In this document: positions 31,273-40,906 of the stretch, piece by piece
How the letters are laid out: each line of letters begins with the position of its first letter
Numbering within the stretch: the stretch's first letter is position 1
NCBI GenBank assembly: GCA_902525935.1
Contig: CABZJA010000002.1
Coordinates: 40,385-104,384 of the forward strand
Origin: an uncultured Pelagibacteraceae bacterium
GTDB taxonomy: Bacteria > Pseudomonadota > Alphaproteobacteria > Pelagibacterales > Pelagibacteraceae
DNA: 64,000 nucleotides
Direction of reading: 5' to 3'
Notes under the pieces: generated by a model
Databases searched by the model: none
Told to the model about the DNA's origin: nothing
The model's input: the letters and a program-made list of their open reading frames with translations, nothing else
Made by a program: the position numbers and the translations under genes

Positions 31273-31729
31273 AGCTTATAATTCTGTTGTTAGTATTGCT
31301 ACATGGTATTTCAAAACAAGTGGCAATTAAAACATTATTCCAGGCATTTTGACCCATTAAAGTTCTTCCTAAATTTTTATCATCATTATAATTAAACCAA
31401 TTTTGATTAGTTGCACTTTCTGATGTATTAAACGGATTTTTGAATGTATCAATAATACCAGCACCTGACTTATGTATTGCAATTATAATTTGTGATGAGT
31501 TTGTTATTGGACAAGCTAATTGACCAGACATAACATTAGGTTCACCTATATTACATTTTAGTATCTCAGCAGCCATAAATTTCTTTATTGAAGAGTGATT
31601 AGATTTAGCTGCTTGTTTTTTTGCTCCAGCTGTGTATCCACTATATGCAACAACTCCTACAGCCGCAAGAATGCCAATGATTGCTACTACAACTAAGAGT
31701 TCAATTAAAGTAAAACCATTGTGCTTCAT
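31256..31729 (-). CDS. Type IV pilin-like protein (array copy 1)
   Basis: Prepilin motif HNGFTLIELLVVVAIIGILAAVGVVAYSGYTAGAKKQAAKSNH; overlaps copy 2 by 17 bp. Confidence 0.9.
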   Translation of the reverse strand: MKHNGFTLIELLVVVAIIGILAAVGVVAYSGYTAGAKKQAAKSNHSSIKKFMAAEILKCNIGEPNVMSGQLACPITNSSQIIIAIHKSGAGIIDTFKNPFNTSESATNQNWFNYNDDKNLGRTLMGQNAWNNVLIATCFEIPCSNTNNRIISYVYMD

Positions 31730-31815
31730 AAAGATATTTTACTAAATTTTTTTAAAATTTACATTGTTTAAATATATGCAATTAATAAAATATAATTCTA
31801 AAAAAGAGAGGAAAA

Positions 31816-32832
31816 ATGAGTAAATTAAAATCTATATACAAAGCTGTAATCAGCTTAACATTTATATTTTCATTTGTTCTTACTTCTACAGCTGCGTTTT
31901 CGGAAATAGTAGGAAGATTATCTGTTCACTGGAGCCCGAAGCATCATAGTGCAAAACATTCACAGATATTTGCTGATGAAGTCAATAAAAGATCAAATGG
32001 AAGATTAAAAATTGAAGTTTATCCATCAAAACAATTATTTGGAGTAAGAGAAGTGATGGGTGCAGTTGCCTCTGGCGCTGTAGAATTGGGCGGAATTCTT
32101 GGAGTAGTTAGTTTTCCTCCGATTAACAAAAACTTTAATGTTGCATCATTTCCAGGGTTATTTAACTCTTGGGAACAACAAAGGGGTTTTTTTCAGAATT
32201 CACCAAAGGGAAAAGAAATTTGGGGTGAATTAACAAAGAAAACCAACTCAACATTAATTATGTATAACCCCGTTGGACCAGTTATGAACTTTTCAAGCGC
32301 AAGAGAACTAACAGGTGTTGATGCCATGAAAGGTTTAAAAGCTAGAAGATTACTTAAAACTGATGAGCCAATGTGGGATGCATTAGAGGCTAATCGTGTC
32401 TCATTACCTACTGGAGAAGTGTATACTTCGCTTCAAACTGGAATGATTGATACAATAAGCAGTCCTCCAGGCAGTATAGAAGCTTATAGTTGGTGGGAAT
32501 TTCTGAAATACGGTCAAAAGCCATATCAATATTATGCTGATGCATACATAATGGCAAACTCAACTTGGTTTAATAGCCTACCCGCTGATCTTCAGAAAAT
32601 AATTATGGATGTTGGTAAAGAAGTTGGAAAACTTTCAACAGACAGAATTATGGATACAGGTGAAAGCACACTTAAAAAGTTTCAAGAAAGAGGTGGGATT
32701 GTAACAACTCTTTCAGGGGCAGAAAAAGCTAAGTTTGATAAGCTTATGAAAGATAAAGTTATGCCTGCCATGGCTAAAATGATGGATGCTGACGCTTTAC
32801 TTGCTGCTCAAGAGTATGCAAAAAATAATTAA
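31816..32832 (+). CDS. dctP: TRAP transporter substrate-binding protein (DctP family)
   Basis: Signal peptide, HSQIFADEVNKRSNGRLKIEVYPSKQLFG, followed by DctQ and DctM. Confidence 0.92.
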   Translation: MSKLKSIYKAVISLTFIFSFVLTSTAAFSEIVGRLSVHWSPKHHSAKHSQIFADEVNKRSNGRLKIEVYPSKQLFGVREVMGAVASGAVELGGILGVVSFPPINKNFNVASFPGLFNSWEQQRGFFQNSPKGKEIWGELTKKTNSTLIMYNPVGPVMNFSSARELTGVDAMKGLKARRLLKTDEPMWDALEANRVSLPTGEVYTSLQTGMIDTISSPPGSIEAYSWWEFLKYGQKPYQYYADAYIMANSTWFNSLPADLQKIIMDVGKEVGKLSTDRIMDTGESTLKKFQERGGIVTTLSGAEKAKFDKLMKDKVMPAMAKMMDADALLAAQEYAKNN

Positions 32833-32861
32833 AGTAAGACATAAAAACTTATTTTAAAATT

Positions 32862-33356
32862 ATGAACATATTGCGAGCTGTTAATAGCATTTTATCTAAA
32901 ATAGCTATGACACTCGCAACATGTATAATCTTTATAATGGTTGCAGCATTAACCTTAAGTGCTAGCACCAGATTTATAACCGGCTCTGGATTTGCCTGGT
33001 TTATAGAACTTCCACCAGTTTTAGTAAGTTGGTTAGTTTTTCCACTACTTGGTCCATTATTAAAAAGAAGCCAACACATTCAAGTTGATTTTATTACCTC
33101 ATTAATTTCAAAAAAATCAAAGAGAATTTTAAACTTTATTGTAAATTTTGTAGTTCTTATTTCATCGTGTGTTTTTCTCAAAGCAGGATACGATGCAACA
33201 GTTTTATATTTTAATTTAGGTCAAATGCTTGAAATTGAAATGAGTGTTCCAATTTGGTGGATGTTTTTGGCATTTCCAGTTGGATTTTTTATACTGGGAT
33301 TAGTTTCAATTGAACTTCTTATTGAAAACATCAAAGAATTTTCGAAAGTATATTAA
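32862..33356 (+). CDS. dctQ: TRAP transporter small permease (DctQ)
   Basis: 164 aa, four TM segments, between DctP and DctM. Confidence 0.88.
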   Translation: MNILRAVNSILSKIAMTLATCIIFIMVAALTLSASTRFITGSGFAWFIELPPVLVSWLVFPLLGPLLKRSQHIQVDFITSLISKKSKRILNFIVNFVVLISSCVFLKAGYDATVLYFNLGQMLEIEMSVPIWWMFLAFPVGFFILGLVSIELLIENIKEFSKVY

Positions 33357-34621
33357 TGTTTGCATCTGCTTTTATTGTTTCATTTATTACATTAATAATT
33401 TCAGTTCCAATCTTTTTAGTTTTTGGATTGGGAAGTTCTATTGCTGCGATCGGTGGTCTTAATTTACCTTGGTCTGTTTTGATACAAGTATCTTTTGGCG
33501 CATTAACAAAACATGTTCTTATTGCAGTTCCATTATTTATATTTGCTGGCATGGCAATGCTCAAAGGTGGCGCTGCTTCACGTTTAGTAAAATTCACAAC
33601 AACTCTTGTTGGTCATTGGCCTGGTGGACTTGGTGTTGCAATGGTTATTGCTATGGGTTTCTTTGCTGCCTTTTGTGGATCAATATTGGCAGCTATCACA
33701 GCCGTAGGTACAATAATGATGCCTAAGATGATTGAACAAGGATACCCAACTCCTTTTGTAGTCGTTCTAGCAGCTTCAGCTGCTCTATTGGAAGCATTGA
33801 TACCTCCATCCAATGCAGCAATCCTATTCAGCGCCTTAACTAATGTACCAGTATCAAAAACATTTGCTGCTGGAGTTATTCCAGGATTAGTTCTGTTAGT
33901 TTTAATGGTCCTTCTAGTTTTGTTTAAATGCAGGCATATTAGAACAGATGAGAAGGCTTCTCTCAAAGAAAGAATAAGTTCTTTTATCTCTGCTCTACCA
34001 GCATTGATAACACCAGTTATAATTTTGGGTGGAATTTATGCAGGGATACTAACCCCATCTGAGTCAGCAGCTGTTGCGGGTGTTTATGCAGTGTTAATTG
34101 GTTTTATAATTTACAGAGAACTGACTTTTAAATCCTTGATTGATTGTTTGAGAGAAACTGCGATTATCACAGCAGTAATATTTTCAATAATTGCAACAGC
34201 AACTTTCTTAAGTGTTGTTTTAACTTACACTCAAGCTCCACAAACAATTATTACTTTCTTCACGGATAAAGGTGTCAGTGTAAATTTATTCTGGATTATG
34301 CTCGGAGCAATCTGTTTAATCCTTGGAACTTTTATTGAAATAGTTCCTGTTTTTTATTTAACAGTTCCAATTTTTGCAGCTATCACATTATCCTTTAATC
34401 AAAGTTTACTTCATCTTTACGTAGTATTTGTTGCGTTTGCAGGAATAGGAATGATAACACCTCCAGTATGTGTTGGTATTTATACAGCTGCTGGAGTTAT
34501 AAAAGAAAATCCTGCAAAAGCATTTAAAGAAGTTCCATTATTTACAATCGTTGGAATAATTTATGGAATACTAATGATACTATTTCCAGCATTCTCAACA
34601 TGGTTGCCTGGAAAATTATAA
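33356..34621 (+). CDS. dctM: TRAP transporter large permease (DctM)
   Basis: ALTKHVLIAVPLFIFAGMAM, GFFAAFCGSILAAITAVGTIMMPKMIEQGY, IPPSNAAILFS, GILTPSESAAVAGVYA. Confidence 0.95.
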   Translation: MFASAFIVSFITLIISVPIFLVFGLGSSIAAIGGLNLPWSVLIQVSFGALTKHVLIAVPLFIFAGMAMLKGGAASRLVKFTTTLVGHWPGGLGVAMVIAMGFFAAFCGSILAAITAVGTIMMPKMIEQGYPTPFVVVLAASAALLEALIPPSNAAILFSALTNVPVSKTFAAGVIPGLVLLVLMVLLVLFKCRHIRTDEKASLKERISSFISALPALITPVIILGGIYAGILTPSESAAVAGVYAVLIGFIIYRELTFKSLIDCLRETAIITAVIFSIIATATFLSVVLTYTQAPQTIITFFTDKGVSVNLFWIMLGAICLILGTFIEIVPVFYLTVPIFAAITLSFNQSLLHLYVVFVAFAGIGMITPPVCVGIYTAAGVIKENPAKAFKEVPLFTIVGIIYGILMILFPAFSTWLPGKL

Positions 34622-34765
34622 TTAAAAAAAGAAATGGTAAATTAATAGTCCTACCAAAATTCCCTTAATAAAAGACAACCAAGCGAGACCGTGTTCTGAA
34701 ACCCCAAGTTTTTTCTTCCACCATTGAATTTGTCTTTTTTCCCAATTTATGTAACTTTGCATCAT
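34622..34765 (-). CDS. 47-aa putative single-TM membrane protein (not in supplied ORF track)
   Basis: Translation MMQSYINWEKRQIQWWKKKLGVSEHGLAWLSFIKGILVGLLIYHFFF*; amphipathic Trp/Lys N-terminus then a hydrophobic segment. Confidence 0.6.
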   Translation of the reverse strand: MMQSYINWEKRQIQWWKKKLGVSEHGLAWLSFIKGILVGLLIYHFFF

Positions 34766-34819
34766 ATTTATTTACGTTATGTTTATCATAAAATTTTTAT
34801 TATAGTTAAATCTTTAAAA

Positions 34820-37459
34820 TCAATTTTTTATTAAAAGATCTCTCTCTGTTTTGAGTTTATTGTTTTCTTTGATTAATTGAATAATCATATCTTTCATTAT
34901 TCTGTTTTCCTCAACTGCTCTACCAGTTATCTCTGCCAATCTCTCATTTTCTTTAGCTAATTGTAATTGATCAAACAGTTTCTCTAATTCAGGATCAATT
35001 GGTTGGCCCTCTATTTTCTTGATTATATTATTTTGAATTTTCTTAGATAAAGAAATATTTACCTGGCTATCTTTAAGTCCATTTTGTTCATTTAACTCTA
35101 GATTAAAGTTAAGTCCAAAATTATCAGTATTTTTGGTAATATTTAAACCTGCTTTTATTGCTAAATCATCATCCATAAAATGAACAGCATCTTTTCTTTC
35201 TCCATCTGCAATTATATCTATTTTTTCACTTAAAGTTTTATTTATAGACAAACCCATGTAAGGTTTAAGAACAAATCCATTTTCAAAAGACTTTGAATAT
35301 TCTACATTAAAGCCTGCTGATAATACTTGATCTACCGCATCATCAATAGAAAGGTCTCCATCTGTAAAAGAAGTTAAGTAAGTAGGAAGTCTTTTTAATC
35401 CATATTTACCATCTACTTCAATATTTATACTTTGGTTCTCATTGATCTCTAATTCTCTTGACGCTTTATAATTAACAGCAGCAAACTGACCAAAATCTTC
35501 TTTTAAAATTGTCTGTTTTGTTTCAGTTTCAAGGTCTAAATATTTATTTTTTGTTAATCCTACTATTGAAACTACTGAAAATTTAAATTTCTCATACTCA
35601 CTTTCTTTTTTTACACCTACCACCAAGTTTTCACTATCCAAAGACTCGCCATTATTAAATTTTGCATGTTGACTTGAATAATTTAGGAAAGGTGTAAAAT
35701 TATCATTTTCTATTTTAAAATCTCCAGTTATGCCTGCTGTTTGATTAGTATAAATATTGTTTCTTTTTTTTACAGAGTAGTATCCACTAGATTTTTTTTC
35801 TTCAGACACTGAGTTAAAAATATCATTTAGTTTAGATAAAAATATTTCTGTTCTATATTTTTTATTATTACTATTAATATCTAAATCTTCTCCGTAAACA
35901 TACAAAAAACCATTTGTTTCTGAATTATCTGTATCTGGATCACTATTAATATCTAATATTTCATAAGTATCATTTCCACATAGATTATTAGTAATCACCA
36001 TATTAGTTTTGCTATGGATTTCTATTTTTTGATCTTTTGAAATACTACAATCTAAAGTCATTGTAGTTACAGTAGAGTTTAAATCAATCTCACCCTCATA
36101 AGAACCTTCGCCTTTTGTAACAATATTAATATCTGTAGCGCCATTGTTAACAACTAATATAGAATTATCAGATCCTGATATTGTTCCAGAATTATTTATT
36201 GTAAGATCATTTGTCGGTTGTGCGGATTTACCAATTGCTACACCATCAGAATTACTACCACCTGGTGCGCTTATTGTTCCAAAGTTATTGAGAATATTGT
36301 TTACTCTTGTAGAGCCATCATTTGAATACCATACTCCATATCCATCGCTTGCTGTAGCTGTGATTGTTCCATAATTCGTTATTGTTGAGTTGTCAGAATG
36401 ACCAATGTCAATTCCTCTACCTACACCCGTAATACTCCCGGTGTTTTGAACTGTTGTCCCATTTGTTTGTCCTATGAAAAGACCGGCATTACTATCTGTA
36501 GCAGTTATTGTTCCAGAATTTATAATAGTGTTTGCTGGCCCATTAGCGTACGCAGCATTATTCCTGTCAAATACTACGGTATTATTAGTTGAAGTGATTG
36601 TACCAGAATTAGTAAAAGTAGCATCTGAACATTCTCTACACCAAATTGCATTTTGCGCTGCTGCTTTAATAATTCCCTCATTATATATATTTAAATTAGT
36701 TGAACCATCAAGATATAAAGCATATCTATCACCTCCATCTATTGTTGCTCCTTCATAATTGTAAATATGGATATCTTCACTAGATTTTGATCTAATCGGA
36801 GCTTGTCCTGTAGTAGTTTTAATTATTCCTCCGTTGTAATTGTAGATCCTAAGATTTTTTGACCCATTAGTTGTTCCACCAGTACCACCAAAAATAGTTC
36901 TTTCTTGAGCACTTATTGTTCCGTAATTATATAATTTTAATCCAACACCACTTGAAGAACTAAGACTGGGGTGACATCCGCTTGATCCATTTTTATTGCA
37001 ATCCCCAATATTGTTACCTCCAATTGCATAGGCATCAGCTGAATTTATTGTTGCACCTGAATTATTTGTAATTGTTATATTTTCTGCTCCCGTAAGTTTA
37101 ATAGCATAATCCTCAGTTGCATCTGTTGCTAAATCAATTGTACCATTATTTGTTATAGTGGTATTTAAAGACGTGCTTGCATCAATCAGGTTGCTGTGGG
37201 TATTATTACTTCCATCTGCAGCATTTGTTATGGTGCCATCATTTTCAATTTGAACTCCAGAGATATCAACTATATTAATAGCTGACTCTACAATATAAGT
37301 AAGAGATCCACTTGAATTGACACTTAGGATGTCATCATCAGAACAATTTAATTGTGGTTGATTTGACAACGCAACAGTTACTGTTCTTAAACAATCACCC
37401 GCATAGCTTGTTGAAGTAAATATAAGAAAGAAGACAATACTAAGTAAAATCTTCTTCAT
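34820..37459 (-). CDS. Autotransporter-like secreted repeat protein: beta-helix passenger, barrel-like region, C-terminal helical tail
   Basis: Signal peptide MKKILLSIVFFLIFTSTSYAG, many degenerate ITNSGTI/IYNYGTI repeats, alternating amphipathic strands in the C-terminal third, then about 63 aa charged helix. Confidence 0.78.
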   Translation of the reverse strand: MKKILLSIVFFLIFTSTSYAGDCLRTVTVALSNQPQLNCSDDDILSVNSSGSLTYIVESAINIVDISGVQIENDGTITNAADGSNNTHSNLIDASTSLNTTITNNGTIDLATDATEDYAIKLTGAENITITNNSGATINSADAYAIGGNNIGDCNKNGSSGCHPSLSSSSGVGLKLYNYGTISAQERTIFGGTGGTTNGSKNLRIYNYNGGIIKTTTGQAPIRSKSSEDIHIYNYEGATIDGGDRYALYLDGSTNLNIYNEGIIKAAAQNAIWCRECSDATFTNSGTITSTNNTVVFDRNNAAYANGPANTIINSGTITATDSNAGLFIGQTNGTTVQNTGSITGVGRGIDIGHSDNSTITNYGTITATASDGYGVWYSNDGSTRVNNILNNFGTISAPGGSNSDGVAIGKSAQPTNDLTINNSGTISGSDNSILVVNNGATDINIVTKGEGSYEGEIDLNSTVTTMTLDCSISKDQKIEIHSKTNMVITNNLCGNDTYEILDINSDPDTDNSETNGFLYVYGEDLDINSNNKKYRTEIFLSKLNDIFNSVSEEKKSSGYYSVKKRNNIYTNQTAGITGDFKIENDNFTPFLNYSSQHAKFNNGESLDSENLVVGVKKESEYEKFKFSVVSIVGLTKNKYLDLETETKQTILKEDFGQFAAVNYKASRELEINENQSINIEVDGKYGLKRLPTYLTSFTDGDLSIDDAVDQVLSAGFNVEYSKSFENGFVLKPYMGLSINKTLSEKIDIIADGERKDAVHFMDDDLAIKAGLNITKNTDNFGLNFNLELNEQNGLKDSQVNISLSKKIQNNIIKKIEGQPIDPELEKLFDQLQLAKENERLAEITGRAVEENRIMKDMIIQLIKENNKLKTERDLLIKN

Positions 37460-37463
37460 TTAC

Positions 37464-37736
37464 TTATTTTTTTCTCGAGATCAGTTCTTCCATCACCTCT
37501 TCAATTTTTATACCACTTTTTTCTAGGTACATTATTAAGTGATAGAAAACATCAGCAGCTTCATGAATTTTATTTGAGTCTTGATCTACAGCCTCTATTA
37601 ACTCATTTATCTCTTCTAAAACCTTTTCTTTTGCTAATGATTTATCTTCTAAAAGCTTGTTAGTATATGAGCCTTCAACAGGATTGCTTTTCCGCTCTCT
37701 TGCAAGGGTAACGAGATCTTCTAATATCTTTAACAT
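37464..37736 (-). CDS. hisE: Phosphoribosyl-ATP pyrophosphatase
   Basis: LEDLVTLARERKSNPVEGSYTNKLLE, KVLEEINELIEAVDQ, EAADVFYHLIMYLEKSGI. Start moved to internal Met at 37736, just after the hisF stop. Confidence 0.93.
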   Translation of the reverse strand: MLKILEDLVTLARERKSNPVEGSYTNKLLEDKSLAKEKVLEEINELIEAVDQDSNKIHEAADVFYHLIMYLEKSGIKIEEVMEELISRKK

Positions 37737-37737
37737 A

Positions 37738-38490
37738 TTAAATTCTAACAGGTATATCTTTTGAAGCCAAATATTGCTTAGCTTCATTTACTGAATAAGT
37801 CCCATAATGGAATATAGATGCAGCTAAAACTGCACTTGCTCCTGATTTTATTCCATCAACTAAGTGATCTAAAGTTCCAACCCCACCTGATGCAATAACT
37901 GGAATATTAGCCATTGATGATATCTTTTGCATTAATTCAATGTCATATCCAGACTGAGTTCCATCTTTATCCATTGATGTCACAAGAAGCTCTCCAGCAC
38001 CACATTTTTCCATTTTAGAAGCAAATTCTAACGCATTTATGCCAGTTGGATTTCTTCCCCCGTGAGTGAAGATTTCCCAACCGTCGTCTTTTCTTTTTGC
38101 ATCAATTGCAACTACAATGCACTGTGAGCCAAATTTTCTAGAGCTATCCTCAACCACTTTAGAATTTTGAACAGCTGCTGTATTGATTGATACTTTATCA
38201 GCTCCACAATTAAGCAATTTATTAATATCATCAATACTTCTAACGCCACCACCTACAGTTAATGGTACGAAACATTTTTTAGAAGTTTTCTCAACCACTT
38301 CATAAATAGTATCTCTATTTTCATTAGAAGCGGTAATATCTAAAAAACAAATTTCATCGGCACCACCATCACTATAAATTTTTGCTTGTTCTACAGGATC
38401 TCCTGCATCTTTTAGATCAACAAAGTTAATACCCTTTACAACTCTACCATTTTTAACATCTAAACAAGGTATAATTCTATTTTTAAGCAT
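37738..38490 (-). CDS. hisF: Imidazole glycerol phosphate synthase subunit HisF
   Basis: [39 protein letters not shown]. Confidence 0.97.
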   Translation of the reverse strand: MLKNRIIPCLDVKNGRVVKGINFVDLKDAGDPVEQAKIYSDGGADEICFLDITASNENRDTIYEVVEKTSKKCFVPLTVGGGVRSIDDINKLLNCGADKVSINTAAVQNSKVVEDSSRKFGSQCIVVAIDAKRKDDGWEIFTHGGRNPTGINALEFASKMEKCGAGELLVTSMDKDGTQSGYDIELMQKISSMANIPVIASGGVGTLDHLVDGIKSGASAVLAASIFHYGTYSVNEAKQYLASKDIPVRI

Positions 38491-39202
38491 CTATTTCTTT
38501 TGCAAGTTCATCTAGTTTTATATCTCCATCGTATATAGCTTTTCCAACTATAATACCTTCGATATTATTTAATTTTCTAGCTTTTTTAATATCATCAATT
38601 GATGAAACGCCTCCAGATATAACTACTGGACAGTTTGAAATATCTGCAACTTTTTGTGTTTCTTCAAAATTTGGACTTTGCTTAGTTCCATCTCTATCAA
38701 TATCTGTGTAAATTATCCTACTAACCCCATATTCATTTACTTTTTTTAAGTATTCTGTTGTTAATTTATCAGACTCTTCTGTCCATCCTGAAATCGCAAG
38801 ATGACCATCTTTTGCATCTAAACCTAATGCAATTTGATTTGAAAATTTTTTACAAGCTTCTTCTAAAAATCTTCTATCTTTTATAGCAGCACTTCCTAAT
38901 ATTACTTTTTCAACACCAGCATCAATATACTTTTGAATAGTCTCAAAATTTCTAACTCCTCCTCCTATTTCAACCTTAAGATCAAATTTTCCAACAATAT
39001 CTTGAATAATATCAATATTTATCGGATCTCCAGTTAATGCACCATCCAGATCAACTATATGTAAATTTTTAAATCCATTATCTTTATATCTTTCAGCTTG
39101 GTCCACAGGCGACATTTCATATTCTGTTTTATTTTCAAAGTCTCCTTTGATTAATCTAACACACCTTTTATCTTTAATATCTATTGCTGGAAATATTTTC
39201 AC
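38483..39202 (-). CDS. hisA: Phosphoribosylformimino-AICAR ribotide isomerase
   Basis: [48 protein letters not shown] start. Confidence 0.96.
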   Translation of the reverse strand: MKIFPAIDIKDKRCVRLIKGDFENKTEYEMSPVDQAERYKDNGFKNLHIVDLDGALTGDPINIDIIQDIVGKFDLKVEIGGGVRNFETIQKYIDAGVEKVILGSAAIKDRRFLEEACKKFSNQIALGLDAKDGHLAISGWTEESDKLTTEYLKKVNEYGVSRIIYTDIDRDGTKQSPNFEETQKVADISNCPVVISGGVSSIDDIKKARKLNNIEGIIVGKAIYDGDIKLDELAKEIDA

Positions 39203-39330
39203 TTTGATTTTATTTTTCCTTCAGTTGTTACGTTCATATTTTTTAAATTATCTGAACTATCTCTTTTAATTTCGTAAGGGCTTTGGCATGAAGCCAAAAC
39301 AAAAAAAATAATAAGTAGAATTTTTTTCAT
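39199..39330 (-). CDS. 43-aa putative lipoprotein (not in supplied ORF track)
   Basis: [43 protein letters not shown]: lipobox LASC. Its TGA stop overlaps the hisA GTG start (GTGA). Confidence 0.75.
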   Translation of the reverse strand: MKKILLIIFFVLASCQSPYEIKRDSSDNLKNMNVTTEGKIKSK

Positions 39331-39331
39331 T

Positions 39332-40270
39332 TTAATTTAGAATTTTTTTTTTAGCTTTTTCAAATTCATCTTTTGATAAAACACCCGATTTATATAAACT
39401 ATTAAGTTTCTCTAACTGTTCAACAATATTAGAATTTATATCATTACTATTATTTATTTTTACTTTATTGATTTTAGTATTACTGAAAGAATTTTTTTTC
39501 ATTTTATCAAATTTAGAATTAAATTTTGAGCAATTTGCATAACACGCTGAAATTAACATAATTGCCTTATCATTATGCTCGGTTAAAAAAAGATTTAAAT
39601 CTATATCTAATCTCATAGGACCGAATATATAAATAAAATCACCAGCAGATCTTAAATATAATTGATTATTTTTATTTTTTGATATTTTAAATTTTGATAA
39701 ATTTATTGTCATATCATCATTAATTGGAATACTTTTATTATTGCCGGACAAACTTGTAATCATTTTTCTAATCTCTTTTGTTTGTTCAGCCAATTCAGAA
39801 GAATTCATCTGATTTAATTCATCTATAATTCCTAAAAAATCGTTGTCAGGGAAAGTTTTTTTTAAATTTTGGTCTGAAAATATTACATAAGATATAAAGT
39901 CAATTTTCTCTTTTTTCATTATTTTTTTTACTTCTGTCATTACCCACTTAGAGGCTTGAACCTCATCTTTAAAATTCTTATTTTCCATTTTTTTCATGAT
40001 TGATTTTGCATATTGATTATTCATAACATCTTCACCATTTAAAATAGCTCTTTCTAAATCAACATATTTTTTAGGTCCCATAAGATACATTTTGATATTT
40101 GCTGAATTCATAAACTCCTGGAAAAAATCTTCAACTTCATCATTCGTATACTCAATGAAAATATGGCTTTGAGGAACATCAAAGTTAATATCTTGAATGT
40201 TAATATTTTTAGAATTTGCACTACCAATGATTAGAATTGTCAAAAAAATAATAAGATTAATTAATTTCAT
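39332..40270 (-). CDS. Secreted hypothetical protein with SHOCT-like C-terminus
   Basis: Signal peptide MKLINLIIFLTILIIGSANS; C-terminus VEQLEKLNSLYKSGVLSKDEFEKAKKKILN. Confidence 0.75.
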   Translation of the reverse strand: MKLINLIIFLTILIIGSANSKNINIQDINFDVPQSHIFIEYTNDEVEDFFQEFMNSANIKMYLMGPKKYVDLERAILNGEDVMNNQYAKSIMKKMENKNFKDEVQASKWVMTEVKKIMKKEKIDFISYVIFSDQNLKKTFPDNDFLGIIDELNQMNSSELAEQTKEIRKMITSLSGNNKSIPINDDMTINLSKFKISKNKNNQLYLRSAGDFIYIFGPMRLDIDLNLFLTEHNDKAIMLISACYANCSKFNSKFDKMKKNSFSNTKINKVKINNSNDINSNIVEQLEKLNSLYKSGVLSKDEFEKAKKKILN

Positions 40271-40274
40271 TGTT

Positions 40275-40901
40275 TTATAAATTTATAAAATTATCAATTA
40301 TTTTTAGACCAGTTTTGTCACTTTTTTCGGGATGAAACTGAGTTCCAAATATATTTTCTTTTTCTACTGCACAAACTATATTTGATGCATAATCTGTTGT
40401 TGCAGCAGTAACTGAATTATCATTTGGAATAAATTCATAACTGTGAACAAAGTACATGTGGGCTTTATTTTCTATATCTTTAAAAATTTTACTTTCTTTT
40501 ACAATATTGATTTCGTTCCAACCAATGTGGGGTAGTTTATATTTTCCATTTTGATTATCAATTTTAGATACTTTTCCAGAAATCCATCCTAAACCTTTTG
40601 TTTCAACCTCCTCATATCCAATATCTGCAAACATTTGAAGGCCTACGCAAATTCCTAAGAGAGGTTTTTTATTATATAATGCAAACTGGCTTAGAGTGTC
40701 TATTAGGCCATTTATGCTATTTAAACCGTCAATGCAGCTCTTAAATGATCCCTGCCCTGGTAAAACTATTTTATCACTAGACTTAATTTTATTTAAATCT
40801 GAAGTTACTTCGATATTAACTTTATCTTTAGCAACTTCCTTAAAAGAATTAATTACTGAGCTAATATTTCCAGATTTATAGTCAACAATAGTGACGTCCA
40901 T
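40275..40901 (-). CDS. hisH: Imidazole glycerol phosphate synthase subunit HisH
   Basis: VDYKSGNISSV, LPGQGSF, LLGICVGLQMF, FVHSYEF, GTQFHPEKS. Confidence 0.96.
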   Translation of the reverse strand: MDVTIVDYKSGNISSVINSFKEVAKDKVNIEVTSDLNKIKSSDKIVLPGQGSFKSCIDGLNSINGLIDTLSQFALYNKKPLLGICVGLQMFADIGYEEVETKGLGWISGKVSKIDNQNGKYKLPHIGWNEINIVKESKIFKDIENKAHMYFVHSYEFIPNDNSVTAATTDYASNIVCAVEKENIFGTQFHPEKSDKTGLKIIDNFINL

Positions 40902-40906
40902 TAATC

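Noticed and set aside
30268-31729. Pilin array as a recent duplication or gene-conversion product
   Set aside because: The shared N-terminal block carries several synonymous differences between copies, so very recent duplication is not supported.
33469-33966. ORFs 33469..33726 (+) and 33613..33966 (-) within dctM
   Set aside because: Alternative frames of a strongly conserved TRAP permease.
36144-36758. ORFs on + strand opposite the repeat protein
   Set aside because: Three shadow frames produced by the repetitive composition of the opposite-strand passenger repeats.
35900-37300. Possible CRISPR or tandem DNA repeats in the passenger region
   Set aside because: Repetition is degenerate, in frame and at protein level; no regular direct repeats with unique spacers.
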